DNA of 64,000 bases, taken from positions 1,922,001-1,986,000 of the forward strand of contig NZ_CP099397.1 of the NCBI RefSeq assembly GCF_021495345.1, read 5' to 3'. The notes below the pieces were generated by a model, which saw only the letters and a list, made by a program, of their open reading frames with translations, did not search any database and was not told the origin of the DNA. The DNA comes from Pseudomonas hydrolytica. Lineage in GTDB: Bacteria > Pseudomonadota > Gammaproteobacteria > Pseudomonadales > Pseudomonadaceae. A program made the position numbers and the translations under genes. This document shows positions 8,553-17,313 of this stretch, piece by piece; the first letter of the stretch is position 1; each line of letters opens with the position of its first letter.

Positions 8553-11420
8553 ATGCTGGGCCTGTCACCGAAAAAGCTATATATGCGGCTGTACTGGGCG
8601 CTACGCTGGAGAACGATAAAGTTTTTGATCAGACCTGCCCGCCGATTAATTCGAGCGCGCGAGCGGGTGCTTGGATGGCGTTTTCGAGACGTGCTGGACG
8701 CCTATGAAACCCAGGGCATCGATATCGTATGCGTGATGGCCGAGGCGCTAAAAAACCAGTCGCTGAGGGCAAAGGCGTATCGGGTGTTGGCCAAGAGAGA
8801 GCTGGCTCGCGATGTGCTCAGCGCTGCCAAGTTGGCCAGGAGGTCCCTGGCGCTGGATGCTTCGCAAGAAAATCGCGTGCGCAACTGCATGACGCTGTGG
8901 GACGCCGGCTCCATCCAGGAGGCGAGCTCTCTACTGGATGGGCTGTCCGATTCCGTACTGAGTTTCGCGGAACAGGAGAAGGCCCTGCAGATTCGTGGTG
9001 CGCAGCTGCTGTATACCAGCCTGCCTGAAATACCAACAGCTGCGGCCCCTAGCGACTATGTTGCCGATCCGCATTGTGTTCTTTATGTAGCATCCAGCTC
9101 TCGTCCCTATCACACGACTGGTTACACCACCCGTACCCATCACTTGCTTGAGTCACTGAGGGTGCAGGGTTGGGCTGTGCACTGTGTGACGCGGCCGGGC
9201 TACCCCGCAGACCGGCCAGACTCGCGGAATACCAACGCTCCCGCGCTCAATATCATTGACGGTGTACCGTACGAGCGCCTCCAAGGGAGGCACAGGCGTG
9301 AGGTGCGTTATGACCTTTACTTGACGAAGGCTGCGGCGGAGCTGGAGCGGGCTGCTCGTCGCCTGCGCCCAGCAGTGATTCACGCGGCCTCCAACTATGA
9401 GGCTGCGTTGCCTGCGTTGATTGCGGCCAGGCGCCTCGGCCTTCCGTTTTGCTATGAGGTGCGCGGGCTCTGGGAGTACACCGCATCCTCGAAAAAGGCA
9501 GGTTGGGAGCAGACCGAGCGCTTCGCGCTGGATCGCATGCTGGAAGCGCATACTGCGGCGCACGCCGACAAGGTATTCACCCTGACCAAGGCGCTGGCGA
9601 CCGAACTGGTACGCCGCGGCGTGGCCGAGGAGCGCATCGAGCTGCTGCCCAACGCAGTCAATCTCGAGTTCTTCAAGCCGCTGGAGCCAGACCGGGCTCT
9701 GGCTCAACAGCTTGGGCTCGGCCCGGACACCTTCGTCTGTGGCTATGTCGGCTCGGTGGTCAAGTACGAGGGGCTGGACGACCTAATCACGGCTATGCCG
9801 GCGCTGCTCCGGCGTGTGCCTGACAGTCGGCTGCTTGTGGTGGGTGATGGCGATGAACTGGCTAACCTGCGCGAACAGGCCGCCCGTCTGGGCGTGTCCG
9901 CCCAGGTGATCTTCACCGGGCGGGTTTCCCATGCCGAAGTCACCCGCTACTTTTCTCTGCTCAGTGCCATTGCTTTGCCGCGCAAGCCCTACACCGTGTG
10001 CAAGTTAGTGTCTCCGCTCAAGCCCTTCGAAGCCATGGCCATGCGCGTGCCACTGGTGGTCTCCGATGTGGATGCCCTCGGCGAGATCTTCGAACAGGGT
10101 GAAACCGCGCTGCTGCACCGGGCTGGTGATGCCAACTCCCTGGCCGAGGCCATGATCCGCTTGGCCGAGAGCCCGGCCCTGCGCCAGCGCCTGGCGGACA
10201 ATGCTTTTACCCAAGTCAGCCGGCACGGTCAGTGGAGCCAGGTGATTCGTCCGCTCGGCGAGTTCTATGCCGCCAACGGTGTGCACTCGAGCAGCAAGTC
10301 TCTTGGCAAACCGGTTATCCGCGTTTTATCGGTCGGCTCGCTGCCTCCCGAATGGGGTGGCGGCACCGGCGGTGGCGTGGCCAGCATCCATAAGGTTGTA
10401 CTGGAACAGTGGCTGGCCGAACAGGGCGATAGCTCTATCGAGCTGGTGGGGGTGCTGGCCAACAACTGGTCGGGTCAGATTGGTTCGGAGATGCCCTCTG
10501 AGTTATGCGTATTCGAGCCGCCCAAAGCCCCGGAAGAGCACCGTCAGTGGTATTGCGACTTGTTGCAGCGTGAGCGTATCGACTGCGTGCTGTTTTTCCA
10601 TATCGCCCATCGCTGGGCTTACTGGCATGCCCAACTATGCAGCGATGTGCGGTCAGTCGGCGCCGTCCATTCTTGGCATGCCGTGACCATGCAGGCTGAT
10701 CAAGATCAGGCGGCGCAGGTGCGAGAAAAGATTCGGCAGGCGTTGCCTCAGTTCACCGCGCTGATATTCCCTAGCGCCCACTGTGCTGGCGAAGGCAGGA
10801 TCTTGGGCTTCGATTACAGTACTGTGCCGGTTGTTATTCCCAATGCGATCGGTAGCGAGTTTTTCAATGAGCCATTGCGAGTTGAAAACGCTAACGTCCG
10901 TATCGTATTCGTGGGCTCTCTGATCGCGCGCAAGCGCGTGGATCTGCTGATAAGTGCGGCATCCACTTTGGGTATCGAGCTGCTGGTCATAGGAGATGGA
11001 GAGGAACGCACCGAATTGGAGCTGTTGGCGAAGGCAAGCACGGCGCCTGAGTCGATTCGATTCTTGGGGCGGTGCCCGCCGTCTCGCATAGCTGCCGAGA
11101 TAGCCCAATCGTCTTTGTTGTGTGTACCCAGTACGAGTGAATCCTTTGGCATCGTGTACTTAGAGGCGCTGGCCTGCGGAGTTCCGGTTGTGGGCTTCGC
11201 GCCAACGCTGTCGGAAATTGCGGCCGAGTTAGGGGTGCCCATCGGTGCTGGTGTGGATGGCGATGCCGGGTTACCCGAACTGATCGAGGCTCTTCGCACG
11301 GTGCTGCGAACGCCTTATGACCCACAGCGCCTGCGCGACGTCGTGGCCGGGCGCTACGGTGCGCAGCAGGTGGCGGCAGGCTATCGGTACGCTGTCGAGC
11401 GGGCCTTGATCGAGCGATGA
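8553..11420 (+). CDS. Glycosyltransferase with two GT4 domains
   Basis: About 955 residues. Three parts are seen: an N-terminal helical stretch of roughly 150 residues, a first GT4-like domain (about 170-590) with KPFEAMAMRVPLVVSD near residue 490, and a second one (about 600-955) that starts VIRVLSVGSLPPEWGGG and carries ESFGIVYLEALACGVPVV near residue 862. Both C-terminal halves have the family's nucleotide-sugar-binding E-x7-E pattern or a close form, so both may be active. Start 8553 was chosen for the GGGAG site seven bases upstream; an ATG at 8529 is also in frame but has no visible ribosome site. It overlaps the next gene by four bases. Sugar specificity cannot be told. Confidence 0.85.
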   Translation: MLGLSPKKLYMRLYWALRWRTIKFLIRPARRLIRARERVLGWRFRDVLDAYETQGIDIVCVMAEALKNQSLRAKAYRVLAKRELARDVLSAAKLARRSLALDASQENRVRNCMTLWDAGSIQEASSLLDGLSDSVLSFAEQEKALQIRGAQLLYTSLPEIPTAAAPSDYVADPHCVLYVASSSRPYHTTGYTTRTHHLLESLRVQGWAVHCVTRPGYPADRPDSRNTNAPALNIIDGVPYERLQGRHRREVRYDLYLTKAAAELERAARRLRPAVIHAASNYEAALPALIAARRLGLPFCYEVRGLWEYTASSKKAGWEQTERFALDRMLEAHTAAHADKVFTLTKALATELVRRGVAEERIELLPNAVNLEFFKPLEPDRALAQQLGLGPDTFVCGYVGSVVKYEGLDDLITAMPALLRRVPDSRLLVVGDGDELANLREQAARLGVSAQVIFTGRVSHAEVTRYFSLLSAIALPRKPYTVCKLVSPLKPFEAMAMRVPLVVSDVDALGEIFEQGETALLHRAGDANSLAEAMIRLAESPALRQRLADNAFTQVSRHGQWSQVIRPLGEFYAANGVHSSSKSLGKPVIRVLSVGSLPPEWGGGTGGGVASIHKVVLEQWLAEQGDSSIELVGVLANNWSGQIGSEMPSELCVFEPPKAPEEHRQWYCDLLQRERIDCVLFFHIAHRWAYWHAQLCSDVRSVGAVHSWHAVTMQADQDQAAQVREKIRQALPQFTALIFPSAHCAGEGRILGFDYSTVPVVIPNAIGSEFFNEPLRVENANVRIVFVGSLIARKRVDLLISAASTLGIELLVIGDGEERTELELLAKASTAPESIRFLGRCPPSRIAAEIAQSSLLCVPSTSESFGIVYLEALACGVPVVGFAPTLSEIAAELGVPIGAGVDGDAGLPELIEALRTVLRTPYDPQRLRDVVAGRYGAQQVAAGYRYAVERALIER

Positions 11421-12358
11421 CGATGTTTTTCCGTAATTCGCACAAGAAAAAAATAATCCTGCATATCGGTCTGCCGAAGACGGGCTCCACTGCCTTGCAG
11501 CAGGCGTTTTATCAGTCGCGCGAGGTTCTGCTGCGGCAGGGGGTGCTGTATCCGGCGCAGGTGTATCGACAGGATGACCCCAAGCACAACTTCGTGCTCG
11601 ACCTAGTACGCAAGGGGCAGGGTTACGACATAGGTAGCGAGCGGGGCTACAAGGCTGCCAGTCGCATCGTGCTTTCCAATGAGGCCCTGTCCAACGATTT
11701 CTATTTCCATGGGCTGGAGCGCAACCGACAATTGGCTGAGCTGCTGCGCGCCCACGGCGAGCTGGAAATCTGCATGGTGCTGCGTCGGGAGAGCGAATGG
11801 CTGCGCTCCTATTACAAGCAGGCGGTGATTAATCAGCCGGTCAAGGGCAAGCCGCATTACCAGAACAGCCTGCCACTGGCGGCCTTCCGTGAGTTGGAGC
11901 CGGTTCGGCGCCTGCTCGATCAGGGTGAGCTGATTCAGGATGTCAGCGCCGCCTTTCAGGCTCCGGTCAGGGTCATGCGCTATGAGGAGGTGCCCGTGCG
12001 TCAGTTGCTCGAGTACTGCACCGAGCTACCGGGCATAACCTATTCTCTCGAGCGGCGGCATAACGAGAGCGTATCCGATGCGGCCGTGGAGGTGATGCGC
12101 CAGCTCAATGCGCAGATCGAGACGCTGGAGGAGAAGTATTCTTGGTCTTACCTGCTGGTGCAGGCCTGTGGAGCTTGCCACGATGTGCTGAACACTCTGG
12201 CGGGGCGGGCCACGCCCAATGGGCTTACCGCTCTGGAGGGTAAGAAGCTTGCGGATTTGCGTCACGATCATAAGGTGACGCCGGGCGTACGCGAGGAAGA
12301 GTTTAATGCAATCGTATCTGGCCTTCGGCAGCAGTTGGCTGCGCTGAAGGATAAATAG
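11417..12358 (+). CDS. Sulfotransferase-family protein (1 of 4)
   Basis: A 313-residue protein with a sulfotransferase-like N-terminus: HIGLPKTGSTALQ at about residues 15-27 fits the 5'-phosphosulfate loop of PAPS-dependent enzymes. LRRESEWLRSYYKQ at about 120-133 fits the 3'-phosphate-binding region. It should move sulfate from PAPS to a hydroxyl or amino group of a sugar; the acceptor is unknown. No signal peptide or membrane segment is seen, so it acts in the cytoplasm or at the inner face of the membrane. The start overlaps the preceding glycosyltransferase stop (ATGA), with an alternative ATG six bases later. It heads a run of four sulfotransferase-like genes. Confidence 0.8.
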   Translation: MTMFFRNSHKKKIILHIGLPKTGSTALQQAFYQSREVLLRQGVLYPAQVYRQDDPKHNFVLDLVRKGQGYDIGSERGYKAASRIVLSNEALSNDFYFHGLERNRQLAELLRAHGELEICMVLRRESEWLRSYYKQAVINQPVKGKPHYQNSLPLAAFRELEPVRRLLDQGELIQDVSAAFQAPVRVMRYEEVPVRQLLEYCTELPGITYSLERRHNESVSDAAVEVMRQLNAQIETLEEKYSWSYLLVQACGACHDVLNTLAGRATPNGLTALEGKKLADLRHDHKVTPGVREEEFNAIVSGLRQQLAALKDK

Positions 12359-12368
12359 AGCCAATAGA

Positions 12369-13118
12369 ATGAAGAAGTTGGTCAAGCTGTACGGCGAACG
12401 CAATACCAATACCAATTATCTTAGTGAACTGATCCGGCTGAATCTGGATCTGGAAGAACTACCGAGCGTGGTGCCCGCCAATATAAAGCGCTATCAGGAC
12501 AAGTGGCCGGGCAATGAGTGGTTGCGCGATCTTTATTTCATGAGTAGTTATGGTCGTAACCTAGGGTGGAAACATGCAGCGGTAAATTGGCCGCGCCTGA
12601 AGAGAACTGGTCTCTATAAGCGGAATAGCGTGACGGTGGTGACGCTGACCAAGAATCCGTACGCCTGGCTGCTGTCGCTCTATAAGCGTCCCTATCACCA
12701 GTACTACGCAAAGAAGCCGAGCTTTAGCGAATTTCTTACGCGTCCTTGGAAAACGGTCTGGCGTGAGGGCATGCCGCGCTGGATGGAAAGTCCGGTACAT
12801 CTGTGGAATGCCAAGAACGCCAGTTACCTACGCGATGCCGATGAGGACCGAGCGCTCCACCTACGGGCGGAGGATACGCTGATCGATCCGCAGCAGGTGA
12901 TTGAGCGAATAGCGCAGGTGGCGGGTATGGTTCGCCCCAGCGAGTTCCGCAACGTGCTGGCATCGACCAAGGACGGTAGTAAGGACTTTAACTATTATCG
13001 GGACTATTACTTGGGTGAGAGTTGGCGTTCCGGCCTAGCCGAGCAGGACATAGAAATTATAAACCGGCAGTTGGATAAGCGCCTGGTAAGGCGCTATGGA
13101 TACGCGCTCATAGATTAA
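12369..13118 (+). CDS. Divergent sulfotransferase-like protein (2 of 4)
   Basis: A 249-residue cytoplasmic protein of uncertain family. YGERNTNTNYLSELI at residues 8-22 sits where sulfotransferases carry the PAPS loop but has a GERNT-NT-Y-L pattern instead of PKTGST. LTKNPYAWLLSLYKRPYH (about 93-110) strongly resembles the 3'-phosphate-binding segment (R/K-x-P-x-x-x-x-x-S). The rest is rich in Trp, Tyr, Arg and Lys. Two sampled 60-base stretches here are about 51% GC, against 70% in a sample of uvrB, so recent transfer is likely. Sulfotransferase function is inferred from these motifs and from three sulfotransferase-like neighbours. Confidence 0.6.
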   Translation: MKKLVKLYGERNTNTNYLSELIRLNLDLEELPSVVPANIKRYQDKWPGNEWLRDLYFMSSYGRNLGWKHAAVNWPRLKRTGLYKRNSVTVVTLTKNPYAWLLSLYKRPYHQYYAKKPSFSEFLTRPWKTVWREGMPRWMESPVHLWNAKNASYLRDADEDRALHLRAEDTLIDPQQVIERIAQVAGMVRPSEFRNVLASTKDGSKDFNYYRDYYLGESWRSGLAEQDIEIINRQLDKRLVRRYGYALID

Positions 13119-13141
13119 TAAATTCACGCAGGTGATGTGCC

Positions 13142-14005
13142 GTGGAAAAGGTTTTCTTGCTAGGGGTGGGGGCGCAGAAAAGTGGTACTACCTGGCTGCA
13201 TTCGTATTTGTCCGGGCACCCGCAGGCGAACATGGGGGCAGCAAAGGAATACCATGTATTCGATGCCTTGCATGTTGCGGATGAGGGAATTCGCAGGAAG
13301 TTTCTGCAACGTCGGATCAATCAACTTTTGCAGGGTGTGGAGCGGCTCAAACCTATCGATCGGCTAGTGGCCGGCTTTCTCGGCGATACGCAGAGATACT
13401 ACGATTACTTCACTGCCCTGCTGGAGCAGGACGCAATCAATGTGACTGGGGATATCACGCCGTCCTATTCCGCCCTGCCAGTGTCGGCACTGATCGAGAT
13501 TCGTGACGAGTTCGCCCGCCGCGGTATTAGGGTGAGGGTGATATTACTGATGCGTGATCCGGTCGAACGCTGTATCTCGGCGGTCCAGCATGTCTTGCGG
13601 CAACCGGGCGAGTCCTATACCGGGCGTTGTCATTTTGGCGGAGATGGGGAGACCGTTCTCCGTGAGCTCTACGCATCACCAGCTTTCGTCATGCGGGGCC
13701 GCTATGACCAGACTCTGGAGCGCCTTGAACAAGTATTCGATCCTGAAGACATCGGCCTCTTTTTCTACGAGACGTTGTTCAAGGAGGCGACGACCAAGCA
13801 AGTGTGCAACTTTCTGGGATTGTCACTTATGCCCGCCAAGTATGAGCTCAGAGTGAATGCTTCGAGCAACGAGATTACGGTGGGGCAGGCATTGCGCAGT
13901 GAGGTGCAGCGTTTTTATCGGCCGGTGTATGAGCGTTTTGCTGCGCAGGTCGAGGGGCTATGGCAAGGATGCCCGGCTCCAAGTGAACAGGTGGAACGGC
14001 AATGA
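13142..14005 (+). CDS. Sulfotransferase (3 of 4)
   Basis: A 287-residue sulfotransferase-domain protein. GVGAQKSGTTWLHSYLSGHP at about residues 7-26 is a classic PAPS 5'-phosphosulfate loop, as in heparan-sulfate N- and O-sulfotransferases, and LLMRDPVERCISAVQH at about 136-151 is the 3'-phosphate-binding element with Arg and Ser in the expected places. It would transfer sulfate to the glycan made by this locus. GTG start chosen because AGGTGAT lies just upstream and the PAPS loop begins at once. Its stop overlaps the next start (ATGA), which indicates coupled translation with sulfotransferase 4. Confidence 0.85.
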   Translation: MEKVFLLGVGAQKSGTTWLHSYLSGHPQANMGAAKEYHVFDALHVADEGIRRKFLQRRINQLLQGVERLKPIDRLVAGFLGDTQRYYDYFTALLEQDAINVTGDITPSYSALPVSALIEIRDEFARRGIRVRVILLMRDPVERCISAVQHVLRQPGESYTGRCHFGGDGETVLRELYASPAFVMRGRYDQTLERLEQVFDPEDIGLFFYETLFKEATTKQVCNFLGLSLMPAKYELRVNASSNEITVGQALRSEVQRFYRPVYERFAAQVEGLWQGCPAPSEQVERQ

Positions 14006-14751
14006 CCATCATCAGTTTCGAACATCGTTTTGTCTTCGTTAAAACCAGAAAGACCGCCAGCACCTCGCTCGAAGCCTTTCTGCGGCGCTATACCGTTGCG
14101 GGCGACGTGGTTACCCAGTTGACGCCGCGAGATGAAAAGTGGTGCGTCGAGCGTGGCTGGTGCAGTTGCAACTACGCGGCTGACCCCGAAGTTGAGCGAG
14201 CGTACATGCAACTGTGCATGGATGACTGCTTTGATGAGGCAATGCGATATATCAGATCAGCCAAGCGCCTCTACGTTGGGCATATGCCGGCCAGCAAGAT
14301 TAAACGACTGCTGGAAGGTAATGGCTATCGCTGGGAAGACTTTCACTTCTTCACTGTTGAGCGTCACCCCTACAGCTGGCTGTTGTTCGTGTTGCTGTAC
14401 AACAACTCGGCGTACCACGAGCGCGGTGCTTGCGAGATAGACCTGAACGATATTAATGAAAGGGCTAGAGCGTTTATCGAGAGTGAGGGCTTCCTGCAAC
14501 GCTTGAATAGCAACTTGTATACGGAAGAGGGGCGTCTTCTGGTGAAGGACGTGATGCGCTACGAGAACCTTCAGGAGGATCTAGCCCGCATGCTAACACC
14601 ACTGGTTGGAACACCTGATATGAGCGAGTTCCCCTTCCTTAAAAAGAATGCTCAACACTTGTCGCCAACAGATGTATTCGATGTGAAGACCTTAGAGCTG
14701 CTGCGTCGTAAAGCCGAACCAGTACTGCAGTTAGCTGGCTATGAACGCTAA
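14002..14751 (+). CDS. Sulfotransferase family 2-like protein (4 of 4)
   Basis: A 249-residue protein similar to the family that contains heparan 2-O- and chondroitin sulfotransferases. FVKTRKTASTSLEAFLRRY (about 11-29) is the PAPS loop in the K-x-x-x-T/S-S form of that family. GHMPASKIKRLL is followed by FFTVERHPYSWLLFVLLY (about 115-132), the 3'-phosphate-binding part. A cysteine cluster (CVERGWCSCNY, about 49-59) is unusual. No signal peptide is seen. It differs clearly from the other three, so the four enzymes probably modify different positions. It is followed by a 30-base gap to the heparinase gene. Confidence 0.78.
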   Translation: MTIISFEHRFVFVKTRKTASTSLEAFLRRYTVAGDVVTQLTPRDEKWCVERGWCSCNYAADPEVERAYMQLCMDDCFDEAMRYIRSAKRLYVGHMPASKIKRLLEGNGYRWEDFHFFTVERHPYSWLLFVLLYNNSAYHERGACEIDLNDINERARAFIESEGFLQRLNSNLYTEEGRLLVKDVMRYENLQEDLARMLTPLVGTPDMSEFPFLKKNAQHLSPTDVFDVKTLELLRRKAEPVLQLAGYER

Positions 14752-14781
14752 GGGTCATTTTTTACCGATGTACGGATTCTG

Positions 14782-16620
14782 ATGATGCTGAGCTATGAGC
14801 TGTTAACGGGGATTTCGACGGGTGTCTTGAGAACTCGTGTGCAAGAAATACTGATATCTGGATGGCGATGTGGCAATTACCCCACTGTTTTTCTTGACTC
14901 AAACATTCCTTGGGCGCAGCTCGATAATGCGCAGCGCTCATGGAATTTTCACATACATAGCTGGGACATGCTAGATGCTCCGTTAGCAGCCTATTCAGCT
15001 GAGCAACAGCCCGAGCTACTCATTCTTTGTGTGAACATCGCTTTAGACTGGTCTGCTCGTTATGGCTCTGGGCCCAAGTCGGATACGCCCTTCGCTTGGT
15101 ACGACATGGCGGTAGGTCTGCGTGCCTATCGTCTGGCCTATCTGCTTGACGCGGCCCGTGCGGCGCAGGTGCTGTCAGCCCAGGAAGATGCGCTGCTTTG
15201 GGAGGCTTTGCTGGCTCATCAGGCTTACCTAGTCGAGGATGCGAATATCGCCTTCCATAGCAACCATGGTTATTACCAGGTGGCTGGACAGCTGGCCATG
15301 GGGCGGCGCTTTAGCGCTCAGTCGCCGCTTATGGCGCAGGCTCATGCTCAGGGCAAGGCGCGCCTTCGACTCATGCTGGAACAGCAATTCGCCGCCGATG
15401 GGGTGCACCGGGAGCATTCGCCGGACTATCACCGCATGGTCTATGACACTCTAAGCGGGTTGATCGGCAGCGGCCTAGTGGCAGACCCCGATTTGATCGA
15501 GTTGTCCGAGCAGGTGGAGCAGGCGTTGGCCTGGTTCGTGTTGCCCAATCGGCGCCTGGTCAACTTCGGCGATTCTGACTATCGGGACATCTCTCGGAGC
15601 ACAAAGCAGGCTGAGAGCGAATGGCGTGCCCCGGCTATGCGGTGGCAGGCCTCCGCTGGTATGGTCGGGAAAAGTCCGGGCAGTGGTCTCAAGCGTTTCG
15701 AGCAGGGCGGCTACTTCGTTTACCGACAACCTGTAGCAGGTTTCACAGAGCAGGCGGCCTATCTGGCCCAGACCGCAGCTTTCCATTCACGCACCCACAA
15801 GCATGCCGACGACTTGTCGTTCTTCTGGTACGACCGCGGCAGCGAGGTGCTGGTCGATGCCGGGCGCTATGGCTATCTAGGTAAGACTGAGCAGGACTCC
15901 GATCTTTGGCTCGACGGCCACTGGTACTCGGATCCCAAGCGCGTCTACTGCGAGTCCACGCGGGCGCATAACTGCCTGGAATTCGATGCGAGCAACTACC
16001 CGCGTAGAGGGATCAAACCTTACGGTGTCGCCCTGGGACGCAGCCTTGAGTTGCCCTGTGGACTGGTGGCGATGGAAACCGAGTGCCGCCACTTCAAGGG
16101 CAACCGCCATGCACGCTTGCTGTTGTTGATGCCGGGTGAGTGGCTGATTGTTTTTGACTGGTTCCACGACAATCTGGCGTCTGCCCACGACGTACGGCAG
16201 TGGTTCCATTTGGCGGAAGATTGGCAGCTTGAGAGCCAAGGCAATGGATATAAGGCTGTCTCGGGCAAGACCGGGCAGGGGCTGCAGGTCGCACCCTTGA
16301 TATCCGGTAGCGCCGCTTCCAGGACTTACTATGGCGAGTCCGAACCGCAGCTGCAGGGGTGGTGGTCGCCGTCCGAGCGACAGCTGCTGCCGAATTTTGC
16401 GTTCTGCTATGAGCAGACCGGCACGGTGTCCGGTAGTTTCGCCACGCTGTTCAGCTTCATCGACGGCATTGAAACCGATTTTGTCCATTCGAAGGCCAAT
16501 GTGTCCGGCAGGCAGATTCGCTTGAAATGGCAGGATAACCTTGCCTCGCACCGTCTGGAGATCGCAAGGCCGGCTGAGGGGGAGCTATTGGTGGATTACT
16601 CGCGGCATAACCGAAGCTGA
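14782..16620 (+). CDS. Heparinase II/III-family protein
   Basis: A 612-residue protein with the layout of heparinase II/III and alginate lyases: an alpha-helical toroid first (about 20-310), with FHSNHGYYQ near residue 158 and REHSPDYHRM near 209, then a beta-sandwich domain starting at HSRTHKHADDLSFFWYDRG near 335. These His/Tyr-containing motifs are where the family keeps its catalytic residues. The family cleaves uronic-acid glycosidic bonds by beta-elimination. No signal peptide is visible, so it appears cytoplasmic, unlike secreted heparinases. Its place among sulfotransferases and wecC fits a role in trimming, editing or recycling a sulfated uronic-acid polymer. Two adjacent ATGs are possible starts. 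Confidence 0.85.
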   Translation: MMLSYELLTGISTGVLRTRVQEILISGWRCGNYPTVFLDSNIPWAQLDNAQRSWNFHIHSWDMLDAPLAAYSAEQQPELLILCVNIALDWSARYGSGPKSDTPFAWYDMAVGLRAYRLAYLLDAARAAQVLSAQEDALLWEALLAHQAYLVEDANIAFHSNHGYYQVAGQLAMGRRFSAQSPLMAQAHAQGKARLRLMLEQQFAADGVHREHSPDYHRMVYDTLSGLIGSGLVADPDLIELSEQVEQALAWFVLPNRRLVNFGDSDYRDISRSTKQAESEWRAPAMRWQASAGMVGKSPGSGLKRFEQGGYFVYRQPVAGFTEQAAYLAQTAAFHSRTHKHADDLSFFWYDRGSEVLVDAGRYGYLGKTEQDSDLWLDGHWYSDPKRVYCESTRAHNCLEFDASNYPRRGIKPYGVALGRSLELPCGLVAMETECRHFKGNRHARLLLLMPGEWLIVFDWFHDNLASAHDVRQWFHLAEDWQLESQGNGYKAVSGKTGQGLQVAPLISGSAASRTYYGESEPQLQGWWSPSERQLLPNFAFCYEQTGTVSGSFATLFSFIDGIETDFVHSKANVSGRQIRLKWQDNLASHRLEIARPAEGELLVDYSRHNRS

Positions 16621-16680
16621 TGTCGTTCCCCATATCGCCTTGTACACTGGCACTTTTTAGTAAGTTTTCGAGGTCTGAGC

Positions 16681-17313
16681 GTGGCCGAACCGCCCTATGA
16701 ACTGAAACAAAACGACAGTGCGTCGTTGGTAGTCTGGAATCACACCAGTGTCACACCGGAAGTGCGGGCGCAACGTCTCGGCCAGCAACCGCGCTGCATC
16801 TGGTTTACCGGTTTGTCGGGTTCCGGCAAGTCAACCTTGGCCAATGCCTTGGAGGTGGCGTTGCAGCGCGCAGGTCTGAAAACCATGCTGCTGGACGGCG
16901 ACAACGTTCGCCACGGTCTGTGCAAGGATCTGGGCATGAGTGCTGCAGATCGCAGCGAAAACATTAGGCGCGTGGCAGAGGCCGCCAAGCTTATGGTCGA
17001 CGCTGGGCTGGTCGTGGTAGCTGCGTTCATCTCGCCTTTTCGTGAGGACCGCGCCCGCGCTCGTGAGCTGTTTGCGGAGGAACAGTTCTTCGAAGTCTAC
17101 CTTGACACCTCGTTGGCGGTGTGCGAGGCGCGCGACCCAAAGGGGCTCTATCGTATGGCGCGTAGTGGAAAGATTACCGATTTCACCGGTATCGATAGTC
17201 CCTACGAGGTGCCTGAAAATCCAGAGGTGACGCTGGATACTGCGGTCCAAGACGTCGATGCGCTTGTGGCTCAGTTGCTGGGTGAGGTTTTCCCGGAGCG
17301 GTGGCCTTCTTGA
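16681..17313 (+). CDS. cysC: Adenylylsulfate (APS) kinase
   Basis: A 210-residue cytoplasmic kinase that phosphorylates APS to PAPS, the sulfate donor of sulfotransferases. The P-loop GLSGSGKST is at about residues 42-50, [10 protein letters not shown] at about 71-80 and [15 protein letters not shown] at about 91-105; these are the core APS-kinase motifs. It is a free-standing kinase without a CysN domain. Many pseudomonads carry a fused CysNC for assimilation, so a stand-alone copy inside a polysaccharide locus points to a dedicated PAPS supply. GTG start chosen for the GAGG site seven bases upstream. It overlaps the next gene by 13 bases. Confidence 0.93.
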   Translation: MAEPPYELKQNDSASLVVWNHTSVTPEVRAQRLGQQPRCIWFTGLSGSGKSTLANALEVALQRAGLKTMLLDGDNVRHGLCKDLGMSAADRSENIRRVAEAAKLMVDAGLVVVAAFISPFREDRARARELFAEEQFFEVYLDTSLAVCEARDPKGLYRMARSGKITDFTGIDSPYEVPENPEVTLDTAVQDVDALVAQLLGEVFPERWPS

